NCBI RefSeq assembly: GCF_022321485.1
Contig: NZ_JAKOGG010000017.1
Location: 1-64,000, forward strand
Length of the DNA stretch: 64,000 bases
Source: Shewanella electrica
GTDB taxonomy: Bacteria > Pseudomonadota > Gammaproteobacteria > Enterobacterales > Shewanellaceae
Reading direction: 5' to 3'
Below, one piece after another: positions 10,237 through 20,947 of this stretch. The stretch's first letter is position 1; each line of letters starts with the position of its first letter. The notes under the pieces are model-generated. The model had not been told where the DNA came from and ran no database searches. It saw only the letters and a list, made by a program, of their open reading frames with translations. A program made the translations under genes and the position numbers.

Positions 10237-11646
10237 ATGAAAATCATCATCCTTGGTGCCGGTCAGGTTGGAGGCACCCTTGCTGAAAACTTAGTAGGGG
10301 AAAACAACGATATCACCATCGTTGACTATGACCGCAACCGCTTGCGCGCCCTGCAAGATAAGTTTGATTTACGGGTGGTGGTCGGTCATGGCGCCCACCC
10401 AGGTGTGCTGCGAGATGCCGGTGCAGAAGATGCCGACATGTTGGTGGCGGTGACCAATAGCGACGAATGCAATATGTCAGCTTGTCAGATCGCCTACACC
10501 CTATTTGGCACCCCAACCAAGATTGCTCGCATCCGTTCTGAGCAATATTTGAACATGCAGGACAAGCTGTTTATCGACAGCGAGACCAAAAATTCCGAAG
10601 CGAAACTGCGTGGCGGTTTTGTGATAGATGAGCTGATCGCGCCAGAGCAGTTAGTGATTACTTACATACAGCGACTCATCGAATATCCCGGCGCTTTACA
10701 GGTGTTAGACTTTGCCGATGGCAAGGTCAGCTTGGTGGCGGTTAGGGCTTACTACGGTGGCCCGTTAGTGGGTAATGCTCTGGCCGCATTGCGCGAGCAC
10801 ATGCCAAATATTGATACCCGGGTGGCCGCTATCTTCCGTCAAGGTCGCGCCATCATGCCACGTGGTACCACCATCATCGAAGCCGATGATGAAGTGTTCT
10901 TTGTGGCCGATAGTCGTCATATTCGCGCGGTAATGAGTGAAATGCAGAAGCTCGATAACTCCTACCGCAATATCATGATCGCCGGTGGCGGTAACATCGG
11001 CCAAGGGTTGGCCAAAAAGCTGGAACGTAATCACTCGGTCAAGCTGATTGAGCATCGTGCCGAGCGTGCCGAGGCTCTCTCAGAAGCGTTAGAAAACACC
11101 ACGGTATTCTGCGGTGATGCGTCAGACCAAGAATTGCTGCAAGAAGAACACATCGACCAAACCGACGTGTTTATTGCAGTAACCAACGATGATGAAGCCA
11201 ACATCATGTCAGCGCTGCTGGCTAAACGCCTAGGCGCTAAAAAAGTGATGGTGCTGATCCAACGCGAAGCCTACGTTGATATTGTGCAAGAAGCCAATAT
11301 CGATATTGCTATCTCGCCGCAGCAAGCCACCATTTCCGCGCTGCTAACCCACATTCGTCAGGGCGACATCTGTAACGTGTACTCGTTGCGTCGTGGCGCC
11401 GCCGAAGCCATTGAAGCGATTGCTCATGGCGATCCCGGCACTAGCAAGGTGGTTGGCCGTCAGGTTGGCGACATCAAATTACCACCGGGCACCACCATTG
11501 GTGCGATTGTGCGTAATGAAGAGGTGTTGATGGCGCATGACCGCACAGTGATCGAGCAAGGCGACCACGTGATCCTATTCTTGGTGAACAAGAAGTTCAT
11601 CGGCGAAGTTGAGAAATTATTCCAACCGAGCGCGTTCTTCTTCTAG
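10237..11646 (+). CDS. trkA: Trk potassium transporter NAD-binding subunit TrkA
   Basis: The cytoplasmic regulatory subunit that gates the TrkH/TrkG channel. The 469 residues contain two tandem RCK units: Rossmann domains starting [13 protein letters not shown] (residue 1) and [13 protein letters not shown] (about residue 246), each followed by an RCK-C domain. The ATG at 10237 sits after AGGAGC; a longer frame from 10150 would overlap rsmB and lacks a family match. It precedes trkH by 11 bases, so subunit and channel are co-transcribed. Confidence 0.96.
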   Translation: MKIIILGAGQVGGTLAENLVGENNDITIVDYDRNRLRALQDKFDLRVVVGHGAHPGVLRDAGAEDADMLVAVTNSDECNMSACQIAYTLFGTPTKIARIRSEQYLNMQDKLFIDSETKNSEAKLRGGFVIDELIAPEQLVITYIQRLIEYPGALQVLDFADGKVSLVAVRAYYGGPLVGNALAALREHMPNIDTRVAAIFRQGRAIMPRGTTIIEADDEVFFVADSRHIRAVMSEMQKLDNSYRNIMIAGGGNIGQGLAKKLERNHSVKLIEHRAERAEALSEALENTTVFCGDASDQELLQEEHIDQTDVFIAVTNDDEANIMSALLAKRLGAKKVMVLIQREAYVDIVQEANIDIAISPQQATISALLTHIRQGDICNVYSLRRGAAEAIEAIAHGDPGTSKVVGRQVGDIKLPPGTTIGAIVRNEEVLMAHDRTVIEQGDHVILFLVNKKFIGEVEKLFQPSAFFF

Positions 11647-11657
11647 GTAGTCTTGCC

Positions 11658-13100
11658 ATGCTGAACTATAAGCCGCTGCTGTTTATTTTGGGCCTGTTCC
11701 TGTCAATGCTGACGGGCTTTATGTTTATCCCGTTGATATTGGCCTTAGTTTACGGTGAAGAGACCGTGATGGCCTTTATGATCTCGGCTACTGTTACCGG
11801 AATATTTGCCAGCATCTGTTTGCACAACGGCCAGAGCAAGAAAATCCACCTCAACATCCGCGATATGTTCCTGCTCACCAGTTTAACTTGGTTTATCGTA
11901 AGCCTATTCGCGGCAATGCCATTTACGCTGTACCACGGCATTGGCTACACCGATGCGTTTTTTGAAACCATGTCTGGCGTTACCACCACCGGGTCCACCG
12001 TGCTGTCCGGTTTGGATAAGATGGATCACTCGATTCTGGTGTGGCGCTCACTGCTGCAGTGGCTTGGCGGCATCGGCTTTATCGTGATGGCGGTAGCCAT
12101 TCTGCCATTCCTCAACGTCGGTGGTATGCGGCTGTTCCGTACCGAATCGTCCGATTGGTCTGATAAAACCATTCCACGCACACAGAGCTTAGCTAAGCAC
12201 CTGTTCTTGGTGTATATCGGCCTGACTATCGCCTGCGCTATTGCTTATCATTTTGCCGGAATGAGCTGGTTTGCAGCGATTAACCATTCAATGACGACGC
12301 TATCTACCGGTGGTTATTCCACCTCCGATAGTTCAATGGCGGCATTTCCTACTAGCTGCCACTGGGTTGGCGTGGTGTTTATGGCGGCAGGCGGCTTGCC
12401 GCTGTTGGTGTTTGCCCAAACCATCCAATCGCGCAGCTTGAAGGTGTGGAATGATGCGCAGATCCGCGGTTATATGCTGTTTCTGTTATTGGTGTCATTT
12501 GGTCTAGCCTATTGGTTGTACGACACCCGAGACATTCAATTTATCGATGCGTTGCGCTTATCTAGCTTTAACGTGGTCTCAGTGGTTACCACCACAGGTT
12601 ACGGCCTGACTGACTATGGCAGTTGGGGCGCATTGGCGAATATCGCGTTTCTATTTTTGATGTTTGTCGGCGGCTGCTCCGGTTCCACCTCTGGCGGGAT
12701 TAAAATCTTCCGTTTTCAAATCGCCGTTGCCATCATGCGTGAGCAGTTAAAGCAACAATTTCACCCTAACGGTATTTTTAGAGAACGCTACAACAACCGC
12801 CCAATTAACGAAGAGATTGTGCGCTCGCTGGTCACCTTCATGATGTTATTCGCCATTGTGATTGTGCTACTGGCGTTGATTTTGGTGTTGTGTGGCTTAG
12901 ATCCTCTCACCAGCTTATCTGGCTCGATCACCGCAGTAACTAACGTGGGCCCCGGTTTGGGTAATGTGATTGGCCCAGCGGGCAACTTTTCGAGTTTACC
13001 CGACGTGGCTAAGTGGGCACTATCGATTGGTATGTTGCTGGGGCGTCTGGAAATCTTAACCGTTGCCGTACTATTACACCCCAGCTTCTGGCGCTACTGA
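11658..13100 (+). CDS. trkH: Trk potassium channel subunit TrkH, copy 1
   Basis: An inner-membrane K+ uptake protein of 480 residues with the four-fold pore-loop layout of the SKT family. Selectivity segments can be seen as MSGVTTTGST, MTTLSTGGYS, VSVVTTTGYG and TAVTNVGPGLG. It lies directly behind trkA. A second trkH lies at 14677-16134 on the other strand; the two differ clearly in sequence, so they are ancient paralogues, probably with different affinity or regulation. Confidence 0.95.
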   Translation: MLNYKPLLFILGLFLSMLTGFMFIPLILALVYGEETVMAFMISATVTGIFASICLHNGQSKKIHLNIRDMFLLTSLTWFIVSLFAAMPFTLYHGIGYTDAFFETMSGVTTTGSTVLSGLDKMDHSILVWRSLLQWLGGIGFIVMAVAILPFLNVGGMRLFRTESSDWSDKTIPRTQSLAKHLFLVYIGLTIACAIAYHFAGMSWFAAINHSMTTLSTGGYSTSDSSMAAFPTSCHWVGVVFMAAGGLPLLVFAQTIQSRSLKVWNDAQIRGYMLFLLLVSFGLAYWLYDTRDIQFIDALRLSSFNVVSVVTTTGYGLTDYGSWGALANIAFLFLMFVGGCSGSTSGGIKIFRFQIAVAIMREQLKQQFHPNGIFRERYNNRPINEEIVRSLVTFMMLFAIVIVLLALILVLCGLDPLTSLSGSITAVTNVGPGLGNVIGPAGNFSSLPDVAKWALSIGMLLGRLEILTVAVLLHPSFWRY

Positions 13101-13646
13101 TTACGCTTTGTCGGTCAAACGGATGATGTGTTCGCCATAAGCGGCCACATCATCCCAGTCAGTGTAGTCAATCACCGCGGTTGGATCGGTTGGGCCATCG
13201 GTGATTTTCATAATCAAACGGATCATCAGCGAATCTAACCAACCCCATGACGGGTAATCCACCTTACCGGCAATAATCTTAATATCCTGCGGTTTCCATG
13301 CTGACAGTCGAATAAACTTCTGCATGTATTTATTGTTTTCCAACAAGCGTTTTTCCGGTTTTCTGGCCACCACGTTGACCGAGAAAAAGCTCACCGCCTT
13401 CTCGGTTAGCTGCTGTTGGTGCTGCTCACAAAACGCAAACACGCTCTTGTCGTAAGTCCCATAAAGCACGCACGCACCAACGACCACGGCATCCCACTTA
13501 TCCCACTCGATACCTTCTTTGCTCGCTTCAGTGATATCCATCATTTCACAATGATGTTGCTGTGCATTAATCGCTTGCATGATATGACGGCTGATACGGG
13601 CAGTATGGCCGCCACGGGAATAGTACAAAATTAGAATTGATTTCAT
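13101..13646 (-). CDS. hemG: Flavodoxin-like protoporphyrinogen IX dehydrogenase (HemG family), copy 1
   Basis: Predicted to oxidise protoporphyrinogen IX to protoporphyrin IX with FMN and the quinone pool. The 181 residues start with a flavodoxin FMN loop (LYYSRGGHTARIS) and carry the long HemG-type insert with FSVNVVARKPEKR. The C-terminal MIRLIMKITDGPTDP matches HemG. The start is placed at 13646 (MKSILIL); a GTG 24 bases upstream is possible. It ends directly against the trkH copy 1 stop in convergent orientation. Which of the two HemG paralogues serves heme synthesis cannot be decided here. Confidence 0.85.
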   Translation of the reverse strand: MKSILILYYSRGGHTARISRHIMQAINAQQHHCEMMDITEASKEGIEWDKWDAVVVGACVLYGTYDKSVFAFCEQHQQQLTEKAVSFFSVNVVARKPEKRLLENNKYMQKFIRLSAWKPQDIKIIAGKVDYPSWGWLDSLMIRLIMKITDGPTDPTAVIDYTDWDDVAAYGEHIIRLTDKA

Positions 13647-13805
13647 GTTGTTGGGGGCTCTGACACTCAATGTAAGTAAAAATAGTGCCGCAAACCTTTG
13701 GCGGAATCTACGACAGTGGCCGAAGAAGTACAGCTTGCGCTAAGCGAATTAGCAAAAATGCGATCTAGGTTAAAGACCACTAGATTGCTGAGTCTTTATT
13801 ATTGA

Positions 13806-13821
13806 ATTAGAATTATCTAAT
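13806..13821. promoter_or_regulatory. Candidate operator upstream of the ArsR-type regulator
   Basis: ATTAGA and TCTAAT form an inverted repeat with a 4-base spacer, 22 bases before the regulator's ATG in the gap shared with the divergent hemG copy 1. ArsR-family repressors commonly bind such AT-rich palindromes in their own promoters, so self-regulation and control of hemG is a reasonable guess. Confidence 0.4.
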
Positions 13822-13843
13822 CAAAATGAGATGAGTGTCACAA

Positions 13844-14152
13844 ATGAACCAAGATATCAATGTTGAAGCGATGTTGACCAACGCCGGTGTTGCGGCCAAA
13901 TGGCTCAAAGCGGTTGCCAATCCTTATCGATTGATGATCTTGTGTTTGTTGCTCGATAAAGAACTGAGCGTGACCGAACTCAACGAAACCGTGCCGCTCA
14001 GCCAGTCAGCTTTGTCACAACATCTCGCGGTATTACGCGCTGAGGATTTAGTGGCAACGCGTAAAAGCTCGCAGATTGTCTATTACTCGCTAAAAAACCA
14101 GCAAGTCACTGAGATCATCTCTATTCTGCACGGCAAGTTCTGTAGTTTGTGA
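13844..14152 (+). CDS. ArsR/SmtB-family regulator of the BigR/YgaV (persulfide-sensor) type
   Basis: A 102-residue winged-helix repressor; recognition helix SQSALSQHLAVLR at about residues 57-69. It lacks the CxC metal site of ArsR/SmtB sensors. Instead Cys34 (RLMILC) and Cys100 (GKFC) match the two cysteines that form a tetrasulfide link in BigR, SqrR and YgaV, so a reactive-sulfur or redox sensing role is inferred. It lies between two hemG genes pointing away from or toward it, each next to a trkH. The start at 13844 is chosen over a GTG at 13835. Confidence 0.82.
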   Translation: MNQDINVEAMLTNAGVAAKWLKAVANPYRLMILCLLLDKELSVTELNETVPLSQSALSQHLAVLRAEDLVATRKSSQIVYYSLKNQQVTEIISILHGKFCSL

Positions 14153-14677
14153 TCACGCCTCTTGAGCGAATGAGGCGGCAAATTCTCGTACACGCTGCCA
14201 ATCGGTAAACTCGTGCACCTGTGTCATGTCGGTTGGCCCTTTGGTCATCCACATGATAAAGCGGATCATGGTTCTATCTACCAAACCAATCTGTTGGTAA
14301 TCAATACGACCACCAAACACCGCTAATTGTTTGGGCTGCCACAGTGATTGCTGCAAAAACTTTTGCATGTAGCTGTTGGTTTCTGGCGTGTTTTTGTTGG
14401 GTTTTCTCGCTACCGCATTAACACAGAAAAAGCCGTTCGGCTTGGCGTCCAACAGCACATTGAACCGCTGAATAAATTGGAATAAAGCCGGGCGAAACTT
14501 GCCATAACGGATACTGGCGCCCACGAGTACTTTATCCGCCCATTGCAATTGCTGCTCAGTCGCTTGTTCAATCGCCACTAGCTGCACTTCTGCCGCTGAA
14601 AACTCGGCGATCATCGCCTCACAAATACGACGCGTTTGACCGTCAACAGTCGAATACAATACCAATATATTTGTCAT
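14153..14677 (-). CDS. Flavodoxin-like HemG-family protein, copy 2
   Basis: A 174-residue paralogue of the HemG-type flavodoxin at 13101-13646, with FMN loop LYSTVDGQTRR, FCVNAVARKPNKN and C-terminal MIRFIMWMTKGPTD. It starts at an ATG fused to the stop of trkH copy 2 (TAATG) with GGAAAAG upstream. The yigZ-trkH-hemG order is that of E. coli, which argues this copy is the positional hemG. It is convergent with, and abuts, the regulator gene. Confidence 0.83.
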   Translation of the reverse strand: MTNILVLYSTVDGQTRRICEAMIAEFSAAEVQLVAIEQATEQQLQWADKVLVGASIRYGKFRPALFQFIQRFNVLLDAKPNGFFCVNAVARKPNKNTPETNSYMQKFLQQSLWQPKQLAVFGGRIDYQQIGLVDRTMIRFIMWMTKGPTDMTQVHEFTDWQRVREFAASFAQEA

Positions 14678-16134
14678 TAACTTTTCCAAAAGCTGGGAAT
14701 AAACAGCACTAACAGCGTGAAAACTTCTAATCGCCCAAATAACATGGCGATCACTAACACATACTTTTCCGCATCGGAAATAGCCGCGTAGTTGGCAGCC
14801 ACATCCCCCAACCCTGGGCCGAGGTTATTTAAGCACGCTGCCGTGGCGCTAAACGAGGTGATGGCGTCCATTCCGGTCGCCATCAAAATCAACATACACA
14901 CCACAAACACTAACGCATAAGCCGAGAAAAAGCCCCACACGGCATCAATCACGCGGTCTGGCAACGCCTTGCTGCCGATACGAATAGAGAACATCGCCCG
15001 CGGGTGGATCAGTCGCTTCAACTCGCGAAAACCTTGCAGCATCAATAGCACCATACGGATGACCTTGATGCCGCCAGCCGTTGAGCCACCGCTGCCACCG
15101 ATAAAGCTAGAAAAGATCAGCAAAATCGGCAAAAACAGCGGCCATTCGTGAAAACTCTCAGTGCCAAAGCCCGCAGTGGTTGACACCGACACGGCTTGAA
15201 ACAAGGCATAATCAAACGTTTCTTCGGCGGAGTCGTAGATGCCCGCATGCAGTAAGGTGACAAAACACACCGCGGTCAGCGCAACTTGAATAAAGATCAG
15301 CGCGCGAAACTCGGCATCGCGAAAATAGGTTTTGAAATTGATGCCTCGACGCGAAAACGCAGCGAAATGGAGGCTGAAATTGACCGCTGCGACCAACAGA
15401 AAAAAGACACAAATTAGATTGATCACCGGGCTTTGATAGTAGCCAATGCTGGCATCGTGGGTGGAGAATCCGCCAATGGCAATGGTCGAAAACGCATGGC
15501 AAATGGCATCAAAACTGGTCATCCCGGCGAGGTAATACGCACCGGCACAGGCAATGGTCAGCAACAGGTAGATGTACCACAAGGTTTTGGCCGTTTCGGC
15601 AATCCGCGGCGTCATCTTACTGTCTTTTACCGGACCGGGAATTTCCGCGCGATACAGCTGCATACCACCGATGCCGAGCACCGGCAAAATAGCGACCGCG
15701 AGTACGATGATCCCCATGCCGCCGAGCCATTGCAGTTGATGCCGATAAAACAGAATCGCCTTGGGCAATTCATCCAAACCGACGATAACCGTCGCTCCGG
15801 TCGTCGTCAGCGCCGAAAACGACTCAAATACGCTATCTGCCAGCCCCAGCGACGGGTTTTCCACCATAAGGAATGGCAGAGTACCAATTGCCCCCAGCAC
15901 CGTCCAAAACAGCACCACAATCAGAAAGCCTTCGCGGGTGCGTAACTCCTGCTTATGTTGTCGATTGGGATACCACAGCATACCGCCCATGGTCAGACTG
16001 AGAATAAATGCCTGCACAAATGCGGTGCCACCACCATCTTCATACAGCATTGACACCACAACGGGTGGTAACATGGTGATAGAGAACAGGCCAACCAGCA
16101 GGCCGGTAATACGTGTAATCGTTCGAAAGTGCAT
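14677..16134 (-). CDS. trkH: TrkH-family potassium uptake protein, copy 2
   Basis: A 485-residue inner-membrane K+ channel subunit of the TrkH/TrkG family, with pore-loop segments SALTTTGATV, STIAIGGFST, VSVSTTAGFG and CLNNLGPGLG. It would need TrkA (10237-11646) as its gating partner, since no second trkA is present. It is coupled to hemG copy 2 by a one-base overlap and follows yigZ by 19 bases. Confidence 0.94.
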   Translation of the reverse strand: MHFRTITRITGLLVGLFSITMLPPVVVSMLYEDGGGTAFVQAFILSLTMGGMLWYPNRQHKQELRTREGFLIVVLFWTVLGAIGTLPFLMVENPSLGLADSVFESFSALTTTGATVIVGLDELPKAILFYRHQLQWLGGMGIIVLAVAILPVLGIGGMQLYRAEIPGPVKDSKMTPRIAETAKTLWYIYLLLTIACAGAYYLAGMTSFDAICHAFSTIAIGGFSTHDASIGYYQSPVINLICVFFLLVAAVNFSLHFAAFSRRGINFKTYFRDAEFRALIFIQVALTAVCFVTLLHAGIYDSAEETFDYALFQAVSVSTTAGFGTESFHEWPLFLPILLIFSSFIGGSGGSTAGGIKVIRMVLLMLQGFRELKRLIHPRAMFSIRIGSKALPDRVIDAVWGFFSAYALVFVVCMLILMATGMDAITSFSATAACLNNLGPGLGDVAANYAAISDAEKYVLVIAMLFGRLEVFTLLVLFIPSFWKS

Positions 16135-16153
16135 TTCGCTCCTAAACGCCTAA

Positions 16154-16783
16154 CTACCGACGAATATTGGCTGAATTTCTAATAATCGTGATCGCCACCG
16201 GATGGATGGCGTTCAACTGCTCACACAAAGGTTCAATACTGGATAACGGCAGTTGGATCTTCAACGTTACCTGCTCAGCAAACTGTTTGTCTTCAATCAG
16301 CAACTGCTGCTTTTGGCAAAAATGTTCCACCGAACCAAGTTCACTATATTGGCAGTGCAACGTAATGGTTTCCGTCGGCTCGCGGGTTAATAGACTCGCT
16401 TGACTCAGCGCCAGTTTGACGCCGCCAGCATAAGCTCGCACTAATCCGCCCACGCCAAGTTTGGTGCCACCAAAATAGCGCACGACAACCGCGCCACAAT
16501 AACCCAACTGCGCCCCGACAAGCACATTCAACATCGGCCTACCCGCACTGCCTGCCGGTTCACCATCATCACTAAACCCCACCACCGCGTTATCGCCCGG
16601 GGCAGAAATAACAAATGCCTGACAATAGTGATTCGCGCCAGGATATTCCTGTTTAACCAATTGTAATTGATTGCGAAAATCCTGCTGATCGGTCGCATTA
16701 AATAGCACAGTAATAAACTTGCTACCTTTCACTTCCTCTTCGACGCGTACCGCCGCTGCCAGCACAAAATACTGATGACTCAA
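16154..16783 (-). CDS. yigZ: YigZ family (IMPACT-like) protein
   Basis: A 209-residue protein with the UPF0029/IMPACT N-terminal fold (GFSDDGEPAGSAGRPML, YFGGTKLGVGGLVRAY) and a small C-terminal DUF1949-like ferredoxin fold. E. coli YigZ lies in the same place between pepQ and trkH; the molecular function is not settled. The start is TTG at 16783, preceded by GGAAGG. It is probably the first gene of a yigZ-trkH-hemG unit. Confidence 0.9.
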   Translation of the reverse strand: MSHQYFVLAAAVRVEEEVKGSKFITVLFNATDQQDFRNQLQLVKQEYPGANHYCQAFVISAPGDNAVVGFSDDGEPAGSAGRPMLNVLVGAQLGYCGAVVVRYFGGTKLGVGGLVRAYAGGVKLALSQASLLTREPTETITLHCQYSELGSVEHFCQKQQLLIEDKQFAEQVTLKIQLPLSSIEPLCEQLNAIHPVAITIIRNSANIRR

Positions 16784-17083
16784 TGTGCCTTCCTAACCCA
16801 ATTTCATTGCCGGCTATTATGCCTTGCTCAGCCCCAACGCGGCTACTTTAGCATTTGATAAGTCAGCATTAGACCAAGGTATAGCCAGTATATCCACTAG
16901 GATGTTGAATGACTTTACTGTTTATATTCATAACGTTGAGTAAGCCATATCTTCCTCACAAGTAAAAATTAAAACAACCGTTTAAATTGGTTGTTGTATT
17001 TTGCTCAATTAGCTTTCACACTGAAACCTCATCGTACCAGCTGTCACTGTGGCTCACGGCCACACTCATATGGAAGGTTGACC
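16784..17083. promoter_or_regulatory. Divergent control region of yigZ and fadBA with a PsrA/FadR-type site
   Basis: This 300-base gap holds no gene. At 16972-16983 AAAC-AACC-GTTT fits the AAAC-N4-GTTT core of fatty-acid regulator PsrA sites, and a larger inverted repeat AACAACC / GGTTGTT (16973-16979, 16989-16995) overlaps it. Control of fadBA by a fatty-acyl sensor is expected from the pathway. In E. coli pepQ lies between fadB and yigZ; here no trace of it is visible. Confidence 0.4.
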
Positions 17084-19228
17084 ATGCTCTATCAAAGTTC
17101 AACGCTAAAAGTGTCGCTTGAAGATAACATCGCCCATTTGCAGTTCGATCGCCAGCAAAGCGCCATAAATAAGTTTGACCGGCAAACGCTGAATGAGTTT
17201 GAGCAAGCACTTGATATCATCAGTGCCACTAAAAATATCCACGGGCTATTACTCAGCTCCAGCAAAGATAGTTTTATCGTCGGCGCCGACATTACCGAAT
17301 TTCTGGCGTTATTTGCGGAAGAAGATGCCCAGCTCTATCACTGGCTTGAAGGTGCCAACGTCATCTTTAACAAGCTCGAAGATTTACCGTTTCCCACCGT
17401 TGCCGCCATTCACGGCTACGCCCTCGGCGGTGGCTGTGAAGCAGTGCTCGCCACTGATTTCCGCGTAGCAAGTGATAGTGCACGTATCGGCTTGCCAGAA
17501 ACCAAACTCGGTATTATTCCAGGCTTTGGTGGCACAGTGCGTATGCCTCGGCTGCTTGGATTGGATAATGCGCTGGAATTGATCACCACCGCGAAAGAAT
17601 GTCGCGCCGACGAAGCGCTGTCTCTCGGCTTAGTTGATGCCGTGGTCAGTGCCGAACAACTCATAGATAGCGCACGTTCATTACTGCAGTTGGCGATTAA
17701 CCAAGATATCGACTGGCAACAACGGCGCCAGCAAAAACAAACGCCACTACCATTAAGCTCGCTTGAACAAACCATGGCATTTACTGTGGCTAAAGGTTTG
17801 GTCTATGCCAAAGCGGGTAAACATTATCCTGCGCCGATGGCTGCATTAAACGCCATTGAAAAGAGCGCAGCGTGTACACGTGAGCAAGCCTTAATAAACG
17901 AACACCAAGCGTTTATCAGTGTGGCCAAGACGCCGGCGGCACAATCATTAATTCGCCTGTTCCTTAATGATCAGTATGTAAAGTCGCTCGCCAAAAAATT
18001 CTCGGCTAAAGGCAGCAAAACAGCGCACGCTGCGGTCATCGGCGCTGGCATTATGGGTGGCGGTATCGCCTATCAAAGTGCGTCTAAAAAAGTGCCGGTG
18101 GTGATGAAAGACATTGCCGATAGCGCCATTGAACTCGGCTTAAGCGAAGCGAGCAAGTTGCTGGGTAAACAATTGGAACGCGGCAAAATCACGGCAGATA
18201 AAATGGCAACGGTACTCAACGCCATTCATCCCTCATTGAGTTACCAAGCCATTGGTAACAGCGATGTGGTAGTTGAAGCCGTGGTAGAAAATCCCAAGGT
18301 GAAGGCAACGGTACTTGCGGAAGTTGAACAGCATGTGGCGGAGACTGCGGTCATTACCTCCAACACTTCCACCATCTCTATCAACCAACTAGCGCAAGCA
18401 TTACAAAAGCCTGAACGCTTTTGCGGTATGCACTTCTTCAACCCAGTGCATCGCATGCCGTTGGTTGAAGTCATCAAGTCGAACAAGACTTCTGAGGCAA
18501 CCGTGGCAACTGTCGTTGGCTACGCTACGCAGATGGGCAAAACCGCCATTGTAGTAAATGATTGCCCCGGCTTTTTTGTTAACCGCGTGCTGTTCCCCTA
18601 CTTTGCTGGTTTCTGTCAACTGTTGGCAGATGGTGCTGACTTCCAACAAATCGATAAGGTGATGGAGAAAACCTTTGGCTGGCCGATGGGCCCGGCATAT
18701 TTGTTAGACGTCGTCGGCATCGATACTGCCCACCACGCTCAGCAAGTGATGGCGGAAGGTTTCCCAGAACGCATGGCGGTAACCTATGAAGATGCGATTC
18801 ACAAGCTGTTTAGCGCTGGCCATTATGGTCAAAAAACCAAGCAAGGTTTCTATCAGTACAGCTTAGACAAACGCGGTAAGTTGGCAAAAACACCAGCCGT
18901 AAATGCACTCGAACTCTTCAAGCCGAGCGATAAGCAATTCAGCGATGATGAGATTATTGCCCGTATGATGATCCCAATGATCAACGAAACCATTCTTTGT
19001 CTCGATGAAGGTATTATCCAATCTCCCGCGGAGGCTGACGTAGCACTGATTTATGGCCTAGGTTTTCCACCATTCAGAGGCGGCGTATTTAGCTACCTTG
19101 AACAGATGGGACTCGGTAACTATCTCGATTGGGCGGCAGCGTTTGCGCATCTCGGGCCACTGTATCAAGTACCCTCGTCCGTTCATGCTCGTATTGAGCA
19201 ACAACAGTCTTTTTATCACGGTGCCTAA
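17084..19228 (+). CDS. fadB: Fatty acid oxidation complex subunit alpha
   Basis: A multifunctional enoyl-CoA hydratase, isomerase and 3-hydroxyacyl-CoA dehydrogenase of the aerobic beta-oxidation complex. In its 714 residues, the N-terminal crotonase domain has GADITEF and [15 protein letters not shown], and the dehydrogenase domain begins at about residue 315 with [12 protein letters not shown] and includes [14 protein letters not shown]. The ATG at 17084 follows GGAAGG. fadA starts 12 bases after its stop with its own AAGGAGGAG site, so the two subunits are made together. Confidence 0.97.
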   Translation: MLYQSSTLKVSLEDNIAHLQFDRQQSAINKFDRQTLNEFEQALDIISATKNIHGLLLSSSKDSFIVGADITEFLALFAEEDAQLYHWLEGANVIFNKLEDLPFPTVAAIHGYALGGGCEAVLATDFRVASDSARIGLPETKLGIIPGFGGTVRMPRLLGLDNALELITTAKECRADEALSLGLVDAVVSAEQLIDSARSLLQLAINQDIDWQQRRQQKQTPLPLSSLEQTMAFTVAKGLVYAKAGKHYPAPMAALNAIEKSAACTREQALINEHQAFISVAKTPAAQSLIRLFLNDQYVKSLAKKFSAKGSKTAHAAVIGAGIMGGGIAYQSASKKVPVVMKDIADSAIELGLSEASKLLGKQLERGKITADKMATVLNAIHPSLSYQAIGNSDVVVEAVVENPKVKATVLAEVEQHVAETAVITSNTSTISINQLAQALQKPERFCGMHFFNPVHRMPLVEVIKSNKTSEATVATVVGYATQMGKTAIVVNDCPGFFVNRVLFPYFAGFCQLLADGADFQQIDKVMEKTFGWPMGPAYLLDVVGIDTAHHAQQVMAEGFPERMAVTYEDAIHKLFSAGHYGQKTKQGFYQYSLDKRGKLAKTPAVNALELFKPSDKQFSDDEIIARMMIPMINETILCLDEGIIQSPAEADVALIYGLGFPPFRGGVFSYLEQMGLGNYLDWAAAFAHLGPLYQVPSSVHARIEQQQSFYHGA

Positions 19229-20407
<1,179 letters not shown>

Positions 20408-20424
20408 CTGTGTCGCAAACTAAC

Positions 20425-20452
20425 AAAGGGGCTTCAATGAAGCCTCTTTTTG
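20425..20452 (+). terminator. Rho-independent terminator after fadA
   Basis: AAAGGGGCTTCA and TGAAGCCTCTTTT form a tight hairpin followed by a T-run that ends in the first parS site (20451). It closes the fadBA transcript. Confidence 0.75.
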
Positions 20453-20466
20453 TTTCACGTGAAACA
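20451..20466. promoter_or_regulatory. parS site 1
   Basis: TGTTTCACGTGAAACA, a perfect 16-bp palindrome and an exact match to the chromosomal parS consensus bound by ParB. It begins inside the T-run of the fadA terminator. Confidence 0.93.
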
Positions 20467-20572
20467 CTCAAGAGCCATGGCGGCTCATCTTATACGTTCT
20501 GCCGACTCGCCCCATTCTGAATTCTCTTTTACCAAACTAGACCAAACTGCAATCAGGTTCAGTCGGCGCGTA

Positions 20573-20604
20573 TGCTTGGTTGCTTGGTTGCTTGGTTGCT
20601 TGGT
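20573..20604. repeat. Tandem repeat, 4 x TGCTTGGT
   Basis: Four exact head-to-tail copies of the 8-bp unit TGCTTGGT between parS sites 1 and 2. The unit is not a multiple of three and no gene runs through it. Copy number is likely to vary between isolates by slippage. Confidence 0.9.
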
Positions 20605-20666
20605 TAGAAATACTTTAACAAGCAAAGGACTCTTTCAAGCGATGGTGATTTCTAAGACGTTGGCAT

Positions 20667-20682
20667 TGTTTCACGTGAAACA
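20667..20682. promoter_or_regulatory. parS site 2
   Basis: Second exact TGTTTCACGTGAAACA palindrome, 216 bases after site 1, in non-coding DNA. Confidence 0.93.
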
Positions 20683-20850
20683 ATGAACATCGCCAAAACC
20701 AACAAACCTCTACATAGAAATGCTTAATCTCAACAACGTGAGCGCCGCGATACCGCTGCGTTGTTATCGGATTTTTCGCTGAATTGATGCCATCTTTCAC
20801 CACCGCCCTACAACTCACAAGCCGTGGCAGCATCCTAACAAAAGATGCTT

Positions 20851-20866
20851 TGTTTCACGTGAAACA
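20851..20866. promoter_or_regulatory. parS site 3
   Basis: Third exact TGTTTCACGTGAAACA palindrome, about 80 bases before the tusA start codon, so ParB spreading could also influence tusA transcription. Confidence 0.93.
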
Positions 20867-20947
20867 ATCAAAAATTCACAGCTGCAATCTGCTGACGGGC
20901 GCGATAAAATAGCCGCACGATTTTTGCCTTTAGAGAAGAAGTATCTG

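Larger units (their letters stand above)
20408..20947. other. Gene-free centromere-like region with three parS sites
   Basis: This 540-base gap between fadA and tusA holds no convincing gene. It contains the fadA terminator, three exact parS sites (20451, 20667, 20851) and a four-copy 8-bp tandem repeat (20573-20604). A fourth parS lies 0.8 kb further right in tag. The region looks dedicated to ParB loading. Confidence 0.8.

Noticed and set aside
20450-20686. 78-codon plus-strand frame between fadA and tusA
   Set aside because: It is made of two parS sites and an 8-bp tandem repeat and has no protein-like pattern or conserved start.
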